From positions 1 through 7,835 of the forward strand of contig JAKSTS010000076.1 in assembly GCA_024402455.1 (NCBI GenBank): a DNA stretch of 7,835 nt, written 5' to 3'. A program made the translations under genes and the position numbers. Position 1 is the first letter of the stretch. The number at the start of each line of letters is the position of its first letter. Below are positions 6,863-7,835 of this stretch, piece by piece. A model generated the notes under the pieces. It was not told where the DNA came from. It did no database searches and worked only from the letters and a program-made list of their open reading frames with translations. The DNA is from Treponemataceae bacterium. Its GTDB lineage: Bacteria; Spirochaetota; Spirochaetia; Treponematales; Treponemataceae.

Positions 6863-6892
6863 ATGATATCAGTTTTATATGCAGTGCTTCAA
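6863..6892 (-). promoter_or_regulatory. Possible promoter of the minus-strand exported-protein gene
   Basis: Read on the minus strand, TTGAAG (6892-6887) and TATCAT (6868-6863) are separated by 18 bases. Each matches the sigma-70 consensus at four of six positions. Transcription would begin within a base or two of the ATG at 6856, which would fit the lack of a Shine-Dalgarno sequence. The matches are moderate in AT-rich DNA. Confidence 0.35.
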
Positions 6893-6990
6893 GACTCTTT
6901 GAAAATTTCTGAAAAAATCATTGATGTCTGTGGAATTTTTTAGAAACTGTTTTATAAAATTAAATTAATGATTTCTGTTAAAAAAATGTC

Positions 6991-7019
6991 AGAAGTTATG
7001 CATAAGAAGTTATGTATAA
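6991..7019. repeat. Tandem 14-base direct repeat
   Basis: AGAAGTTATGCATAA (6991-7005) is followed at a 14-base period by AGAAGTTATGTATAA (7005-7019), with one C/T difference. The first copy contains the palindrome TTATGCATAA. A decayed third unit (AATTATG) may follow. The site lies about 75 bases before the alaS -35 box and 100 bases before the minus-strand -35, where an operator could act. Confidence 0.6.
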
Positions 7020-7094
7020 ATTATGTTTTGATGAAAAAAAATGAGTTCAGTTACATTTTGTCTGTAATTTAAATGTTGTTTTGGCTTAATGCCA

Positions 7095-7124
7095 TTGACA
7101 TTTAAGCTGGACTTTTCATAAAAT
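7095..7124 (+). promoter_or_regulatory. Promoter of alaS
   Basis: A perfect -35 TTGACA (7095-7100) is followed after 18 bases by TAAAAT (7119-7124), which has one mismatch to TATAAT. The expected start of transcription, near 7131, lies about two bases before the alaS ATG at 7133. A leaderless or almost leaderless mRNA is therefore predicted. Confidence 0.6.
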
Positions 7125-7132
7125 AATGCATT

Positions 7133-7835
7133 ATGACAGCTAATGAATTGCGTTCTAAATACATCGCATTTTTTAAAAGTAAAGGACATGCTGAAATTTC
7201 AGGCAAGTCTTTGATTCCAGAAAATGATCCTTCAGTTTTGTTTACAACTGCAGGAATGCATCCTCTTGTTCCTTATTTGCTTGGTGAAAAACATCCGGCA
7301 GGAACACGCCTTACAGATTATCAGAAATGTGTTCGAACGGGCGACATTGATGAAGTAGGAGATCCTGCTCATTTAACTTGTTTTGAAATGCTCGGTAACT
7401 GGTCTTTAGGTGATTATTTTAAAAAGGAATCTATCGCTTTTTCTTATGAATTCCTTACATCAAAAGACTGGCTTGCCCTTGATCCTAGAAAAATATCTGT
7501 AACTGTATTTGCCGGAGATGAAAATGCTCCACGCGATGATGAAGCAGCTTCTATTTGGATTGAAAACGGTATGCCGGAAGACAAGATTGCATATCTTCCA
7601 GCAAGCGATAACTGGTGGGCAGCAGGTCCAACAGGTCCTTGTGGCCCTGATACAGAAATTTTTTACTGGGTTGGAGAAGGTCTTCCACCAAAAGGTTCTA
7701 ATAAGGGTACAGATTCTGCAAACTGGATGGAAATCTGGAACAACGTATTTATGCAGTACAACCGCGTAGATGAAAAAACATTGGTTCCACTTCCAAAACA
7801 GAATGTAGATACAGGTATGGGTCTTGAAAGAACAA
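7133..7835 (+). CDS. alaS: Alanine-tRNA ligase, 5' part (runs off the window)
   Basis: This class II synthetase charges tRNA-Ala with alanine. The first 234 codons are present, open at the right edge. The aminoacylation core is clear: [13 protein letters not shown] (7-19), FTTAGM (37-42), [14 protein letters not shown] (64-77), motif 2 [13 protein letters not shown] (84-96), [11 protein letters not shown] (165-175), [11 protein letters not shown] (200-210) and motif 3 [10 protein letters not shown] (225-234). The compact region between TTAGM and motif 2 ([11 protein letters not shown], then TGDIDEVGD) is of the type seen in the short AlaS of spirochaetes and some other bacteria, which are about 600 residues and lack the C-terminal domain; the C-terminus is not visible here. 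The start is the first in-frame ATG of the conserved N-terminus. No good Shine-Dalgarno sequence precedes it, and the promoter ends just before it. Confidence 0.96.
   Translation, partial: MTANELRSKYIAFFKSKGHAEISGKSLIPENDPSVLFTTAGMHPLVPYLLGEKHPAGTRLTDYQKCVRTGDIDEVGDPAHLTCFEMLGNWSLGDYFKKESIAFSYEFLTSKDWLALDPRKISVTVFAGDENAPRDDEAASIWIENGMPEDKIAYLPASDNWWAAGPTGPCGPDTEIFYWVGEGLPPKGSNKGTDSANWMEIWNNVFMQYNRVDEKTLVPLPKQNVDTGMGLERT

Larger units (their letters stand above)
6857..7132. other. Divergent intergenic region between the exported-protein gene and alaS
   Basis: This 276-base, very AT-rich gap must hold the promoters of both flanking genes. Besides the two promoter candidates it contains a near-perfect 14-base tandem repeat (6991-7019) and runs of A and T. 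The ten bases TGCATTATGA occur on the plus strand both at 6857-6866, next to the minus-strand start codon, and at 7127-7136, over the alaS start. No RNA gene or small open frame with a ribosome site was seen. Confidence 0.6.

Noticed and set aside
7509..7769. 86-codon plus-strand frame near the right end
   Set aside because: It is an out-of-frame shadow within alaS, whose own frame matches the synthetase motifs throughout.

Overview
The window looks like a piece of chromosome from a spirochaete, most likely a commensal or free-living Treponema. The reasons are protein-level resemblance recalled without a search: the compact form of alanyl-tRNA synthetase, the LapA-like and SPOR-domain envelope proteins, and a large exported protein of treponemal style. 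The DNA is AT-rich (especially between genes), with GAA/AAA-heavy coding. No mobile element, CRISPR array, tRNA or rRNA was seen.

Layout. Positions 1-365 are noncoding and lead into a tightly coupled plus-strand operon: folD (366-1247), folE2 (1244-2068) and miaB (2068-3468). The first pair overlaps by ATGA and the second by one base (TAATG). A 145-base gap with a weak terminator-like hairpin follows. Next come a LapA-like two-helix membrane protein (3614-4177, with a strong internal start at 3770) and an overlapping gene for an exported helical-repeat/SPOR protein (4170-5162). That pair ends in a strong Rho-independent terminator (5176-5208). A convergent minus-strand gene (6856 back to 5348) encodes a 502-residue membrane-anchored exported protein of unknown function. 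It is divergent from alaS, which starts at 7133 and runs off the end of the window.

How the genes work together. FolD interconverts one-carbon folates. FolE2 makes the pterin precursor 7,8-dihydroneopterin triphosphate from GTP. MiaB is a radical-SAM tRNA methylthiotransferase. The operon therefore joins pterin/one-carbon metabolism with tRNA modification, and alaS adds another translation gene. The LapA-like and SPOR proteins form a separate envelope unit.

Most notable points. MiaB has Trp at residue 10, where the family has a Cys that binds its auxiliary iron-sulfur cluster, plus an extra segment between the other two auxiliary cysteines. A TGCAG...TGCARTTTTT element recurs in three noncoding gaps. 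The alaS promoter-like hexamers sit so close to the ATG that the transcript may be leaderless. I found no convincing wholly new multigene system; the least described gene is the minus-strand exported protein.
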